Positions 1-8,655 are shown, numbered from the stretch's first letter. The stretch is 9,205 nt of DNA from JBEKEX01 sp050013615 (GCA_050013615.1 JBEKEX010000102.1:1-9205), one strand, 5' to 3'. Made by a program: numbers and translations. Notes: generated by a model from the sequence alone, not told the origin.

Positions 1-2
1 TG

Positions 3-1259
3 CGCGGCGCTCCCTGTCTGCACAAACAATTCAAAGGCTTGGTCAACGTGACTGGTGCAGGGTTGAATCAAACCTTGCGCTGGATCCGCCTCACCGGTGG
101 AATGCCGTCGATGACCGGCAAAGACCCATCCGCCCACATGTTGCTCATCCGTGACTGCTTCCCTGAGATCTACGCTCGTACGTATAAATTTCTGAATGTC
201 CTCGACTACATGAACCTACGCTTGACTGGACGATTCACCGCGACGTTCGACTCGATATTGACCTCTTGGTTGACCGATAACCGCGATCCGGACGCCATCC
301 ACTACGCCCCGGACCTGGTACAAAAGAGCGGTATCGATGGTGACAAATTGCCCGAGGTTGTTCCGTGTACGGCCGTGCTCGGCGTGCTCAAATCCGATGT
401 GGCTGCCGACCTGGGTCTGGGTACAGATGTGCAAGTGGTGGCCGGGGCAATCGATAATACTGCCGCCGCTATCGGCGCAGGCGCAGTCGAAGATTATGCA
501 CTGCATCTCTATATCGGCACTTCTTCCTGGATGGCTGCCCATGTGCCGTTCAAGAAAACAGATATCGCCTCGTCGCTGGCTTCCGTCCCATGCGCCGTTC
601 CTGGACGCTATCTACTGACCGCGTTGCAGGCCACCGCGGGTGGCAACCTGACCTATTTGCGCGATAACATCTTGTATCATAAAGACGAGCTGCTCCAAGA
701 AGCCGAGGTTCCTGATATTTACAAAATATTCGACCAGATCGCGGCCCGCACCCCGCCAGGATCGAATGGCGTCCTGTACACACCATGGATCTGGGGGGAG
801 CGCGCCCCAGTGGATGACAGAACATTGCGCGCCGGGCTATATAACTTGTCGCTTAACAATACCCGCGAGGATATCATCCGCGCCTTTTTGGAAGGGATCG
901 CTTTCAACACCCGTTGGCTGCTCGTTCCCGTGGAAAAATTTCTGGAGAGAAAAGTGTCGTCCATCAACATCGTTGGTGGCGGGGCACAGTCCGACATCTG
1001 GTGCCAGATTTTTGCCGACGTCATGAACGTGGAGATCAAACAAGTGATGGACCCCGTGTATGCCAATGCGCGTGGTGCGGGCTGGATCGGGGCAGTCGGC
1101 TTGGGTAAGATCTCATTTTCGGATGTGCCACAATTGGTGCAATATAAAAAGACCTACACTCCTGATGAAAAGAACCGGCTTCTATATGATGAGCGCTTTG
1201 CAGTGTTCACACAAACGTATAAGCAGATGAAAAATATCTATAAAAGAATGAACCAATAA
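3..1259 (+). CDS. FGGY-family carbohydrate kinase, xylulokinase-like (5' end missing)
   Basis: This is the C-terminal part (418 codons) of a cytoplasmic FGGY sugar kinase, which transfers the ATP gamma-phosphate to a sugar or polyol hydroxyl. The frame is open to the left edge, and the first codons (Arg-Gly-Ala) fit the end of the W-x-D-x-R-G substrate motif, so the TTG at 39 is not the true start. About 80 N-terminal residues, including the first phosphate loop, are outside the window. Visible family marks are GAIDNTAAAIGAG with the likely catalytic base Asp (codon at 453-455), the phosphate-binding YIGTSSW just after it, the conserved GERAP segment near base 800, INIVGGGAQSDIW (from about 960), which contacts adenosine, and ANARGAGWIGAVG near the end. 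Full-length relatives have about 500 residues, so the C-terminus looks complete. An MFS transporter follows 51 bp later, suggesting a shared transcript. Xylulose is the default guess; other pentoses, polyols or erythritol-type substrates are possible. Confidence 0.9.
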   Translation, partial: RGAPCLHKQFKGLVNVTGAGLNQTLRWIRLTGGMPSMTGKDPSAHMLLIRDCFPEIYARTYKFLNVLDYMNLRLTGRFTATFDSILTSWLTDNRDPDAIHYAPDLVQKSGIDGDKLPEVVPCTAVLGVLKSDVAADLGLGTDVQVVAGAIDNTAAAIGAGAVEDYALHLYIGTSSWMAAHVPFKKTDIASSLASVPCAVPGRYLLTALQATAGGNLTYLRDNILYHKDELLQEAEVPDIYKIFDQIAARTPPGSNGVLYTPWIWGERAPVDDRTLRAGLYNLSLNNTREDIIRAFLEGIAFNTRWLLVPVEKFLERKVSSINIVGGGAQSDIWCQIFADVMNVEIKQVMDPVYANARGAGWIGAVGLGKISFSDVPQLVQYKKTYTPDEKNRLLYDERFAVFTQTYKQMKNIYKRMNQ

Positions 1260-1299
1260 TCTGCCGGTACACTACATCATCGTATCCTAGTAAATGAAC

Positions 1300-1305
1300 G
1301 AGGAG
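1300..1305 (+). promoter_or_regulatory. Ribosome binding site of the MFS transporter gene
   Basis: GAGGAG lies 5 nt before the ATG at 1311. It is a strong Shine-Dalgarno match and settles the start: no other in-frame start near it has a comparable site. No convincing promoter is seen in the 51-bp gap after the kinase stop, which supports co-transcription with the kinase. Confidence 0.75.
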
Positions 1306-1310
1306 ACCCC

Positions 1311-2567
1311 ATGACTGAAAAATCCTATCGCCTTTATGGTTATCGCTGGGTAGTACTGGCAGTTTTCATGTTCATCAATCTGACCATTCAGATGTTGTGG
1401 ATCGCCTACGCACCCATCACCGGGCCGGCAGCTGCTTATTACGGAGTAAATGACTTACAAATTGGCCTGCTGGCAATGACCTTTATGATCGCATTCATTC
1501 CCTTGTCCCTCCCGGTCTCGTGGGCTATCGATACTTATGGCTTTCGGCTGACGGTGGGCATCGGAGCAGTGCTGATGGGTGTCTTCGGCATCGTGCGTGG
1601 CGTGGTTGGGACGAACTACACGATGGTACTGGCCAGCACCATCGGCGTGGCCATTGCTCAACCCTTCTTGCTCAATGCATGGACAAAAGTCCCGGCCCAA
1701 TGGTTTTCAATTGAAGAACGCGCCACAGCAGTTGGGATGGTGACTCTCGCCAACCTGGTGGGAACAGCACTTGGCATGGTGCTGACGCCTATCCTGATCG
1801 AGAGCATGCCCATTCCCACCGTGCAATTGATCTATGGCAGCATTGCTGCATTCTCATCAGTATTATTCCTCATCTTCGCTCGCGAAAAACCTGCCACTCC
1901 GCCTTGCCTGCCCGGACAGGAAACCCGTGCTTTGATGCTGGATGGACTCAAGCACGCCCTGACAATCAAAGAATTCTGGCTGTATTTGTTTGTCTCCTTT
2001 ATTGGCCTGGGTATCTTCAATGGCATCACCACCTGGGTGGAGGCCATTATCCGACCACGCGGCTTTACCCCTACGGATGCCGGCATACTCGGTGCATTGA
2101 TGTTGGTCGGCGGCATCCTGGGTGCCGTTGCCATCCCGCCCTTCTCCGATAAACAACACAAACGACAACGTTACCTGTTTCTCGGGTTCATCCTCGCCAT
2201 CCCCGGTCTGGTAGGCTTGACCTTCGGGTCTTCTCTATGGCTATTGTATGTATCGGCTTTTGTCATGGGATTTTTCCTGATCAGCGCCAGCCCAATCGGA
2301 ATGCAATATGCGGCAGAGATCACCCAACCTACCCCCGAGGGGACTTCAAACGGCCTGATCCAGTTGTTCGGCCAGGCCTCAGTAGTATTCGTCTACATCA
2401 TGGAAGCGCTCAGGACTAAAGATGGTTCTTTTACACCCGCTCTTCTGCTGGCTATTGGTCTAATACTGGTTAGTATCATTGCCATCACCGGGATGAAAGA
2501 TCCAGGCCAGAGCAAAGCACATCCCGATTCTTTGAGCGCAGAGGCGACGGGTGATGAGCATGGATGA
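1311..2567 (+). CDS. MFS transporter, FLVCR-like
   Basis: A 418-residue major facilitator, an inner-membrane secondary transporter. Hydrophobic stretches give about 12 helices (roughly 12-34, 48-70, 80-103, 107-124, 138-162, 170-189, 222-245, 257-277, 287-305, 308-328, 346-366, 375-394), with a cytoplasmic loop at about 190-220. A motif-A-like loop between helices 2 and 3 reads DTYGFR (74-79), and the C-half equivalent is SDKQHKRQR (279-287). Segments resembling the FLVCR branch are AQWFSIEERATA (129-140) followed by NLVGTALG (148-155), and EITQPTPEGTSNG (336-348). Animal FLVCR proteins carry choline/ethanolamine or have been linked to haem; the cargo of bacterial members is mostly unknown. 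The neighbouring FGGY kinase suggests a sugar, polyol or related small molecule that is phosphorylated after entry. The C-terminal 20 residues are a hydrophilic tail. The MFS call is firm, the FLVCR subfamily likely, the substrate open. Confidence 0.9.
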   Translation: MTEKSYRLYGYRWVVLAVFMFINLTIQMLWIAYAPITGPAAAYYGVNDLQIGLLAMTFMIAFIPLSLPVSWAIDTYGFRLTVGIGAVLMGVFGIVRGVVGTNYTMVLASTIGVAIAQPFLLNAWTKVPAQWFSIEERATAVGMVTLANLVGTALGMVLTPILIESMPIPTVQLIYGSIAAFSSVLFLIFAREKPATPPCLPGQETRALMLDGLKHALTIKEFWLYLFVSFIGLGIFNGITTWVEAIIRPRGFTPTDAGILGALMLVGGILGAVAIPPFSDKQHKRQRYLFLGFILAIPGLVGLTFGSSLWLLYVSAFVMGFFLISASPIGMQYAAEITQPTPEGTSNGLIQLFGQASVVFVYIMEALRTKDGSFTPALLLAIGLILVSIIAITGMKDPGQSKAHPDSLSAEATGDEHG

Positions 2568-2730
2568 CATAACGATTCCCGTTGACACATGTTAATATCG
2601 GATAGGTTATCCACTTTTTTATGTGATAAACGGGTTGATTTTTGGCTAAAAGCGAAAACCCCTTGGGTAATACATCTCGCTTGGGTATCGAAAGTCATTC
2701 CCAGACAGGGACAGCCATTTAGCTTTTAAT
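2568..2730. other. Intergenic spacer between convergent units, no gene seen
   Basis: Between the transporter stop and the hairpin I see no credible coding sequence or RNA gene. It holds an 8-bp direct repeat CTTGGGTA (2662-2669 and 2680-2687) and a short inverted pair TAAAAGC (2647-2653) / GCTTTTA (2722-2728). A lone TTGACA at 2582-2587 has no good -10 box at normal spacing. It is probably the 3' untranslated region of the transporter transcript. Confidence 0.5.
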
Positions 2731-2757
2731 AAAATCCATCTTGATGATGGATTTTTT
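2731..2757. terminator. Rho-independent terminator, probably bidirectional
   Basis: A perfect 10-bp stem, AAAATCCATC (2731-2740) with GATGGATTTT (2746-2755), closes a 5-nt loop TTGAT. On the plus strand the stem runs into six T (2752-2757), suiting the FGGY kinase-transporter transcript. On the minus strand the hairpin starts 2 nt after the discriminator base of tRNA-Glu and ends in TTTTATT, suiting the tRNA. The stem core is only five G/C-containing pairs, so efficiency is uncertain, but position between convergent units favours a real terminator. Confidence 0.8.
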
Positions 2758-2758
2758 G

Positions 2759-2830
2759 TGCCCCCAAGCAGACTCGAACTGCTGTTATAACCTTGAAAGG
2801 GTTGTGTCCTAACCACTAGACCATGGGGGC
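2759..2830 (-). tRNA. tRNA-Glu (anticodon UUC)
   Basis: A 72-nt cloverleaf reads on the minus strand from 2830. The acceptor stem is GCCCCCA with TGGGGGC (7 perfect pairs). The D arm is GTCT/GGAC with loop AGTGGTTA. The anticodon arm has loop CTTTCAA, anticodon TTC reading GAA/GAG glutamate codons. The variable loop is TAAC, and the T arm is AGCAG-TTCGAGT-CTGCT. The discriminator is A at 2759. The 3' CCA is not encoded (the next bases are CAA), so it must be added by tRNA nucleotidyltransferase. The outermost anticodon-stem pair (27-43) is a C-A mismatch; the other four pair. The gene sits 35 bp behind the hybrid kinase on the same strand, with its own promoter upstream and a terminator hairpin directly downstream. 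Confidence 0.96.
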
Positions 2831-2840
2831 AACGAACGCA

Positions 2841-2869
2841 ATTCTACCATCCTAAAAGATGACGGTCAA
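2841..2869 (-). promoter_or_regulatory. Sigma-70-type promoter of tRNA-Glu
   Basis: On the minus strand TTGACC (2869-2864, 5/6 match to TTGACA) is followed by exactly 17 bp and then TAGAAT (2846-2841, 5/6 match to TATAAT). Initiation about 7 nt downstream would give a leader of only a few bases before the mature tRNA 5' end at 2830. The -35 box overlaps the TGA stop codon (2868-2866) of the kinase gene. Hexamers, spacing and placement all agree, so I consider this a strong candidate, untested. Confidence 0.8.
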
Positions 2870-5800
2870 GCTTTTGCCTTCTTTTTTTCAGTTAAAAGTG
2901 CCTCACAGGTCTTTTGATAGAGCCGTTGCAATTCTGGCATGAGCGGTTTGACCTGATCAAGTTTATTTTCTCTTGCAAGCTGCTCTATCTGGCCGCACAT
3001 TTCGTAAAGCTGGCGACCGCCCAAATTACCCGAGCTGCCCTTAATACTATGTGCTGCCCGCTTTAAGCCCTCGGCATCCCCGGCCTCCAGCGTTGCTTCT
3101 ATCTTCGCAAATGTGACCGCGGAATCACGTATAAAAATATCTACAAGTTCAGACAAAAAGTCGGGCTCCCCTTCATTCTGTAATTCACGAATGCTGGTAA
3201 GCATGGACTTGTCCAAAATGACTTTCTTGGGCGCCTTAACCTTTAATACCGGCACCTCTGCTGTCACTTCTGTCTTAACAACTTCCTTCTTGAGCCACAG
3301 GTCAAGCTTTTGCTTCAGACTTGCCATGCTCACCGGTTTACTGACGTAATCATCCATGCCGGCCGCGAGACACGCCTCACGATCCCCTTGCATGGCATTG
3401 GCTGTCATGGCAATCACCGGGAGATGCGCTCCTGTTTTCGCTTCTATTTCACGAATCTTGCGGGTGGCTGTGAATCCGTCCATTTCCGGCATTTGATTAT
3501 CCATAAACACAAGCGCATATCGGTCGGGGTTACGCTTGATCGCATCCACTGCCTGGGTTCCGGTCACCACCACCTCAGCCGTATACCCAAGCTTGAATAG
3601 CTGCACCATGGCTAATTTCTGGTTCGCTGGGTTATCCTCGGCCAGCAAGATGAGGCCGGTGCGCTGAATGGTGGGAGGAATCTCAGCCTTTGGGGTTAAT
3701 TCGACTTCCTCGACTTGACTGCCGCTGGCGAACTCCGCATTAAAGTGCCCCGGCGCGGCCATCACCACTCCGAGGATGGTATCCAATAACATGGATTGTT
3801 TGATCGGCTTTATAAGGTAAGCATCAAAACCTGCGCTAAATGCTTTTTCGGCCACGCCGCGCTGCTCATAACCGGTCAACATGATTAGACGGATATCAGA
3901 CAAAAGTGCATTCGCACGAATACTTGACGCCAAATCGATCCCTGTTATACCGGGCATTTCTTGATCGATGATTGCCAGTCGGAAGGGCTGTGTTGAGGCC
4001 GCAGCCGATTCCAATAAAGCCATTACCTCCGTCGAATCACCGGTCGTTTGAGGCGCCATCCTCCAAGAAGACAAATAACGTTCCAATATTTCGCGATGAA
4101 TCGCGTTGTCGTCCACGACAAGCACTTTCAAATGATCGAGCGCACTTTCTTTTTCCTTTGGCGTTTCGACTTCAGGCTGTTCCACCTTTCCCAATCGGGC
4201 GGTAAAGCAGAAGGTCGAACCTTTCCCTGTTTCACTCTCCACCCAAATCTTTCCGCCCATCATTTCTACCAACCGTTTTGAAATAGCCAATCCAAGGCCG
4301 GTGCCGCCATATTTGCGTGTGGTGCTGCCATCCGCCTGAGTAAAAGGAGTGAACAGACGTGCGCGCGCCTCGTCTGTCAGGCCGATGCCGGTGTCGCTCA
4401 CCCGGACGATCACATCGACATTCTCGTCAGTTTCTTTCTGTTCTTCCGCCTGAACGATGATTCCACCCTTCTCGGTAAACTTTACTGCGTTGCTGACCAG
4501 ATTCATCAATATCTGGCGAAAACGGATTGGATCCCCCATGACCAGCTTCGGAATCTTGGGATCTACGTAGACCATCAGCGACAAATTCTTTTGGTGGGCG
4601 CGGGAAGATAGAATCTCCACAGCACCTTCGATGGAGTCGCAGGGTTCGAAAGCAATTGTTTCAAGAGTGACCTTGTCAGCCTCAATCTTGGAGAAATCGA
4701 GGATGTCGTTGATCAACGCCAGTAATACTTGCGCCGAATCGCGGACAATTTGTGAATATTCTTTCTGCTCGTTATTCAACGGAGTGTCCAACAGCAATTC
4801 GCTCATCCCCACTACCGCGTTCAACGGTGTGCGAATCTCGTGGCTCATGGTGGCCAGGAATTCGGACTTCAAACGTGAGGCCTGCAATGCTTCATCTCGT
4901 GCCACCTTCAGATCTTCACCCTTGGATGCAATTTCATCCGTATAACGCTGCAATTGTTCCAGATAACGTTGACGTTCGATCTCCGACCCAATCCACTGCG
5001 CTGTGAGCCTCAAAAATTCCTTCTCGGCGGGAGTGAAAAGCTGAGGATGTGGCTTGGTGCTGGAATAGGTCAAAGTGCCATATACTTTACCTTCAACAAC
5101 CACTGGGGTTCCCAGGTAAGCCTCTGACCCTGTGTTTTTATAGAAAGGATGTTTTTCCCATTTAGTGCCCAACGCTTTTTCAAAAGCAAGCGGTTCGGCA
5201 GATTTCAGCATCTCGTTGCTAAAAGTCTCCTCTAGTTTATATACAGCCCCGGATTGTATCTTTCGTTGGGTGGCATAAACCTCTTCGATTATGTATTGAT
5301 CGTCCAATACCCGGGCAAAAATACCTGTCTCCAGATCGAAATACTGGCACCCCATTACGAGCAATTTTTGAATCTTTTCCTTAGAGTTAAGGGATTGAGC
5401 CGATGTAATACTATACAACGACCGCAGTGATTCTTCATTCCTTAGCAAAGTGGCTTCTGTTTGCTTACGCTCGGTTAGGTCCGTTATAACAGCGATCGAG
5501 CCCGCAAACTTTTTTCCATTGAATACTGGGACCCCAGTGACCATTACACTTATTGAGTGGCCATCCTTGCACAACACACGCCATTCATAATTGGTTACTT
5601 TACCCTTCTTGCGCAATTTTACCGATTGATCCCAAATAGCCAGGTCGTCGGGATGAACGAAGTCACGAGAAGATCGGTGCAACAACTCTTCGAGTGAATA
5701 TCCAAGCATTTGAGCAAAAGCCGGGTTGACAAAATCGTAATTGAATTTTTCGTCCACCACTGTAAGCCCCTGCCCCATGGTATTCATCACCCGCATGGCG

Positions 5801-8655
5801 AAATCTCGTTGTTCCTGGAGTTCGTTTTCTATTTTTTTACGATCGGAAATATTCAGCGCCAGTCCGAGTACGCCAATAATCTCATTCTTCTCATTTTTAA
5901 GAGGCGTAAGGAACACTTGAAAATATAAACCGTGCCACAAAATTTCCTTGGTGACAAATTCACCGACGAGCGCCCGTTCATGTTCATTAACCAGGCCATG
6001 GAATGCGGAAGAAGTCTTCAATGCGTTGGTTAATATGGAAGAGTCCTTTAATTCAAATCCTGGAAGACCTGTGCCGCCCGAAGTGACAACGTTCAATTTT
6101 TCATCGGTCGACCACAAAACGACAGGCATCTGATCGAACATCATGACCAAACTTGCCTGGCTGCGGCGCAGCGCTTCCTCCGCGCGTCTGCGTTCCACAG
6201 CTTGTGCAAAGGAAGCAGCAGCAATTTGCAGTAGGGCTACCTCGTCGACGTCCCATACCCGTTCATCGACACAATTATCAAATCCCATAAAACCAAAGAA
6301 TTTTCCTTGCATAATAACTGGCAGCAACAAGATCGCTTTGATGTCTCCTGGTATAGCCAGATGAACGTCTTTTGGCTGGCCGGAAATGACCTTACCATTT
6401 TTAAGCATATTGAACCATCCCGGCGCTAAAACGGACGAAACCTCCTCTTCTCCCGGTTGAACATTGTAAGGTTTAAACCCCGCCGCCACCCATTCACCTT
6501 GTCTTTTGGTAACCGTTTTATTGAGTAGATCTTCTTCGACCAGGTATACATAAGCCCGGCTGGCACCAGCCTGCTGGCCAAGTATCTCCAACACTTGGTC
6601 AACAACTTGCTCATCGCCGGGATTGGAGGAACTCAGCAACAAAGAATGGAGGTCCACCAGGGCGGCTAAATAATGTTCACGCTTCGCCAGAGCCTGATCT
6701 ACCAAGCCGCGTTGTAGCAGCTCTTTTTGCAAGTCTTCGTATAACTTGGCAATTTCCAAAGCCTGGCTAGCTGCAGTGACCACGTTCACCGCTGAATTTA
6801 TTTCTTCCTCAGTAAATTTTCTCGAGGTGATTAAATCAATCCACAATGTACCGATCACTTCACCCCGCAAAATTAGAGGGATGATCACCATCGAAACAGT
6901 TCCGCGTTTGCGCATGACTTCGCGCATGCCAACAAAACGTGGGTCATTTTGGGCATCTTCGACCACAACTGGCTTTTGTTTTTCGATCACCTCTTGGGAA
7001 ACGAGGTCGTCAGCCAGGGCGATGATAGTACCTAATAATGTAGATTGACCAGGAGCACAATATTCCGCAACGATGTTCAGCATTGTCCTTTCATCTGCCA
7101 ATAAAGCAAGCGCGACCTGAGGCACGTCAAAATAAGACGCCAGTTCCTCGCAAATAATCGTGAATATCCTTTCGGGCTGCAAGGATGACGAGGTAGCTTC
7201 GATCACGCGGTTGATCAATAGCGTTTCATTAAGCTGCCGATCCAGTTTTTCTTCCAGTAGCTTGCGTTCGGTGACATCGCGGACGATCACATACATCAAC
7301 GCTTTGTCGCCAAGCGATACAAGGTTTGCTGTAAGCTCATAGATCGCACGCCTACCATCATGGTGTTGGTAGGGCCACTCATCCAGGAATTGTTGTCCAT
7401 TGCGCACCTGGGATAATGCTTTCTGGATCGCCGGGCTCGTAACAGTTTCCCCCACCAACTCTACAATGTTACTAAAAGTTATCTCAGCATTTTCATCAGC
7501 GCTGATCATCTTCCGAAAAGCAGGATTGATCTCGACGACTTTCAAAGAATTTAGATCAATTAACGCAAAAGCTTCCTTCGTTTGATTGATCAACTCCGCA
7601 AAAAGCTTATGCTCCGTTTTGCCCTCTTGCACAGCAATCTCCGCATGGTGTAATGCAGATTCAATTGGCCTGCGCAAACTGGCAAACTCATCATGTCTAC
7701 CCGATTTTATGGGTTCCTCTAGCGGTGTGCCATTTTCGTCTTGGAGCAACTGTCGACGCAGACCTGCCAATGGTCTGACAACAACGTTCTCCAACAACAA
7801 GAGATAGATGGCAAGCAATAGGATCCCCAATACCGTAGCCACAATAAGAACATAGTTGACTGAAACCAGACCTTGTTGATAAATGGTACGCGGCACATCC
7901 AGAACCATCACGGCTTGTGGTTTTTGGTCAACGCTTCGTAGAATAATATTGATTTGTGTCATATAAGGACTGATTGCATTGATTGAATAATCTTGATCCG
8001 CCGGAACAACCAGCCCGGGACCAGGATAATCTTGCAACGGGTAAAGGATGGCAGATTGCTTCTGAATGACACTCATCCGTTCGATATCATTCGCTTCCAG
8101 CCGGCGGCCAAAGAATAAAATGCCAACTGGTTGGCCCTGACCATTTGCTGGCAAAATAACGTGGGATGACAGCATGAATTCACCCCAGGGGAGTATGACA
8201 AAACCGGATTTGCCGGGGGTGTTTGTTTGCAACCAGGGGCTGGAAGGATATAAAAAGGTGGAAAGACCAGCAGGGTTTACCCCCCAGGTATTTATCACTG
8301 GTTCGAACGATTCGCTATATATGACGCTTCCGTTCAAAGTGGTCAATACCACCAGATCCACATGCAAATATTGGAAAGCGGAAGTATTCCAACCTTCTTC
8401 CAAATTTGCCAAATCCTTACCTTGGGCAAATTGAAAACTATCGTCTCTGACCGCCCAGCTGGCAGTGATTCCGTTCAATTCGTCATAATTATTGGCAACC
8501 GACCCAAGAACTAACTCGGCGTCTTTTTGAAATGAAACCTGTTCTATAGCGCTAAATTGAGATAAAAAAACCAATCTGGAGATAAGATAAACCGCCCCCA
8601 CCAAAAAAATAACCGCCGCAATCGTAATAATGAATGTTTTTACGCGAATTGACAT
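2866..8655 (-). CDS. Multi-sensor hybrid histidine kinase, CHASE4/HAMP/PAS/GAF with two receivers and HPt
   Basis: A 1929-residue membrane sensor kinase with a complete phosphorelay. Approximate order: TM1 (8-30), extracytoplasmic CHASE4 sensor (40-260; typical WAVRDDSFQF at 67-76), TM2 (267-289), HAMP-like linker (290-345), PAS1 (350-465), GAF1 (490-635), GAF2 (675-820), PAS2 (835-940), PAS3 (948-1065), GAF3 (1090-1228), coiled coil, HisKA (1258-1326; phosphoacceptor His1272 in SHEIRTPLN), HATPase_c (1372-1488; N-box Asn1389, DTGIG 1421-1425, GGTGLGL 1450-1456), REC1 (1510-1628; acidic Asp1515/1516, acceptor Asp1564, Lys1616), REC2 (1668-1787; Glu1673/Asp1674, acceptor Asp1719, Lys1773) and HPt (1828-1918; His1869 in AHSIKGSSGN). 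All catalytic and acceptor residues are present and the frame is unbroken. ATG start has AGGTGA just upstream and opens TM1. Ligands and target are unknown. The gene lies 52 bp after a CpaE-like ATPase gene and likely shares its transcript. Confidence 0.97.
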   Translation of the reverse strand: MSIRVKTFIITIAAVIFLVGAVYLISRLVFLSQFSAIEQVSFQKDAELVLGSVANNYDELNGITASWAVRDDSFQFAQGKDLANLEEGWNTSAFQYLHVDLVVLTTLNGSVIYSESFEPVINTWGVNPAGLSTFLYPSSPWLQTNTPGKSGFVILPWGEFMLSSHVILPANGQGQPVGILFFGRRLEANDIERMSVIQKQSAILYPLQDYPGPGLVVPADQDYSINAISPYMTQINIILRSVDQKPQAVMVLDVPRTIYQQGLVSVNYVLIVATVLGILLLAIYLLLLENVVVRPLAGLRRQLLQDENGTPLEEPIKSGRHDEFASLRRPIESALHHAEIAVQEGKTEHKLFAELINQTKEAFALIDLNSLKVVEINPAFRKMISADENAEITFSNIVELVGETVTSPAIQKALSQVRNGQQFLDEWPYQHHDGRRAIYELTANLVSLGDKALMYVIVRDVTERKLLEEKLDRQLNETLLINRVIEATSSSLQPERIFTIICEELASYFDVPQVALALLADERTMLNIVAEYCAPGQSTLLGTIIALADDLVSQEVIEKQKPVVVEDAQNDPRFVGMREVMRKRGTVSMVIIPLILRGEVIGTLWIDLITSRKFTEEEINSAVNVVTAASQALEIAKLYEDLQKELLQRGLVDQALAKREHYLAALVDLHSLLLSSSNPGDEQVVDQVLEILGQQAGASRAYVYLVEEDLLNKTVTKRQGEWVAAGFKPYNVQPGEEEVSSVLAPGWFNMLKNGKVISGQPKDVHLAIPGDIKAILLLPVIMQGKFFGFMGFDNCVDERVWDVDEVALLQIAAASFAQAVERRRAEEALRRSQASLVMMFDQMPVVLWSTDEKLNVVTSGGTGLPGFELKDSSILTNALKTSSAFHGLVNEHERALVGEFVTKEILWHGLYFQVFLTPLKNEKNEIIGVLGLALNISDRKKIENELQEQRDFAMRVMNTMGQGLTVVDEKFNYDFVNPAFAQMLGYSLEELLHRSSRDFVHPDDLAIWDQSVKLRKKGKVTNYEWRVLCKDGHSISVMVTGVPVFNGKKFAGSIAVITDLTERKQTEATLLRNEESLRSLYSITSAQSLNSKEKIQKLLVMGCQYFDLETGIFARVLDDQYIIEEVYATQRKIQSGAVYKLEETFSNEMLKSAEPLAFEKALGTKWEKHPFYKNTGSEAYLGTPVVVEGKVYGTLTYSSTKPHPQLFTPAEKEFLRLTAQWIGSEIERQRYLEQLQRYTDEIASKGEDLKVARDEALQASRLKSEFLATMSHEIRTPLNAVVGMSELLLDTPLNNEQKEYSQIVRDSAQVLLALINDILDFSKIEADKVTLETIAFEPCDSIEGAVEILSSRAHQKNLSLMVYVDPKIPKLVMGDPIRFRQILMNLVSNAVKFTEKGGIIVQAEEQKETDENVDVIVRVSDTGIGLTDEARARLFTPFTQADGSTTRKYGGTGLGLAISKRLVEMMGGKIWVESETGKGSTFCFTARLGKVEQPEVETPKEKESALDHLKVLVVDDNAIHREILERYLSSWRMAPQTTGDSTEVMALLESAAASTQPFRLAIIDQEMPGITGIDLASSIRANALLSDIRLIMLTGYEQRGVAEKAFSAGFDAYLIKPIKQSMLLDTILGVVMAAPGHFNAEFASGSQVEEVELTPKAEIPPTIQRTGLILLAEDNPANQKLAMVQLFKLGYTAEVVVTGTQAVDAIKRNPDRYALVFMDNQMPEMDGFTATRKIREIEAKTGAHLPVIAMTANAMQGDREACLAAGMDDYVSKPVSMASLKQKLDLWLKKEVVKTEVTAEVPVLKVKAPKKVILDKSMLTSIRELQNEGEPDFLSELVDIFIRDSAVTFAKIEATLEAGDAEGLKRAAHSIKGSSGNLGGRQLYEMCGQIEQLARENKLDQVKPLMPELQRLYQKTCEALLTEKKKAKA

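Noticed and set aside
2582..2610. TTGACA followed by GGTTAT as a plus-strand promoter
   Set aside because: The -10 hexamer at 17-bp spacing matches only 3 of 6 and no gene lies downstream before the terminator.
2393..2698. 101-codon open frame on the minus strand over the transporter 3' end and spacer
   Set aside because: No ribosome binding site, no recognisable protein, and most of it is antisense to the last helices of the transporter.
2759..2830. tRNA-Glu as an attachment site for an integrated element
   Set aside because: No integrase, no repeated tRNA 3' end and no change in gene character are seen around it.
4631..4945. 104-codon plus-strand frame inside the hybrid kinase gene, and similar frames along it
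   Set aside because: They are antisense to conserved HisKA, PAS and GAF coding sequence and have no recognisable motifs.
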